DNA from: Hyphomicrobium sp.
GTDB taxonomy: Bacteria; Pseudomonadota; Alphaproteobacteria; Rhizobiales; Hyphomicrobiaceae
Length of the DNA: 42,099 nucleotides
Direction: 5' to 3'
NCBI GenBank assembly: GCA_030148725.1
Contig: JASBSU010000018.1
Coordinates: 1 to 42,099 of the forward strand
Shown here: one piece after another, positions 42,048-42,099 of the stretch
How positions within the stretch are numbered: position 1 is the first letter of the stretch
How the letters are laid out: each line of letters opens with the position of its first letter
Program-made: the position numbers and the translations under genes
The notes under the pieces: generated by a model
Databases searched by the model: none
Seen by the model: only the letters and a program-made list of their open reading frames with translations
Told to the model about the DNA's origin: nothing

Positions 42048-42099
42048 ATGTCGCGCATCCTCGATGCGATCGGCCGGATTTTGCCTGCCCGCTCGCCAA
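42048..42099 (+). CDS. N-terminus of a probable GTA portal protein (runs off right edge)
   Basis: Only about 17 codons are in the window, MSRILDAIGRILPARSP. AAAGGAAA ends 4 bases before ATG 42048, a good RBS. The short hydrophobic-basic amphipathic beginning (ILDAIGRIL) resembles HK97-type portal protein starts, and portal (g3) follows the terminase in GTA clusters, so this is the likely identity. The sequence seen is too short to decide. Confidence 0.5.
   Translation, partial: MSRILDAIGRILPARSP

Overview
The window looks like chromosomal DNA of a GC-rich alphaproteobacterium, most likely of the order Hyphomicrobiales. The pointers are a MucR/Ros regulator, a DnaA-C-terminal-like protein followed by a DUF6456 protein, DUF1491 and DUF5330 proteins, a DUF1214/DUF1254 membrane pair, and the terminase end of a Rhodobacter-type gene transfer agent (GTA). 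No transposase, integrase, rRNA or CRISPR array was seen. One tRNA gene, tRNA-Arg(TCT), is present. The genus cannot be fixed from the sequence alone.

Layout. 1-1214: start of an M16 peptidase preceded by a truncated M16 partner, a small membrane protein and tRNA-Arg. 1400-4900: a cell-surface glycosylation patch with a GT4 glycosyltransferase, an HtrL/YibB-like protein, a GT25 (LPS-type) glycosyltransferase and a decayed second GT25 C-terminus. 5480-11751: a tautomerase, then a TetR repressor divergent from an azoreductase-like flavoprotein and an RND efflux pump (lipoprotein adaptor plus HAE1 permease). Two copies of a 14-16 bp operator-like repeat sit on the promoter. 11900-16804: an operon for a periplasmic molybdenum hydroxylase of the isoquinoline 1-oxidoreductase type (2Fe-2S subunit, Tat-exported molybdopterin subunit, dihaem cytochrome c) with its XdhC and MocA-like maturation factors. 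16808-26626: metC, an orphan amino-acid binding protein, a membrane-anchored protein with TPR-like helices, a pair of exported proteins built on a repeated PG-x-Y beta motif (one with a von Willebrand A domain), a nitroreductase, nadK, cutA and two envelope proteins.

27362-28624 encodes a four-helix membrane protein with a long coiled coil and a C-terminal domain resembling the winged helix of P4/D5 phage primases. It stands alone behind about 0.7 kb of apparently non-coding DNA and is followed by tandem terminators. It is the strongest candidate for an undescribed function here. 28692-30827 is oligopeptidase B. 31403-33268 holds the regulatory genes (mucR, DnaA-like HTH, DUF6456). 33265-39849 carries SufE, DUF5330, a double peptidoglycan-binding-domain protein, DUF1491, the DUF1214/DUF1254 pair and a class A penicillin-binding protein. 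From 40069 to the right edge the GTA packaging genes begin (small and large terminase, then the start of a probable portal gene), with a dense block of hairpins between the terminase and the next gene.

Theme: much of the window concerns the cell envelope (glycosyltransferases, PBP, peptidoglycan-binding proteins, RND pump, exported beta-repeat proteins), alongside one periplasmic redox operon and a GTA locus. All functions are inferred from recognisable motifs and family resemblance; no database search was run.
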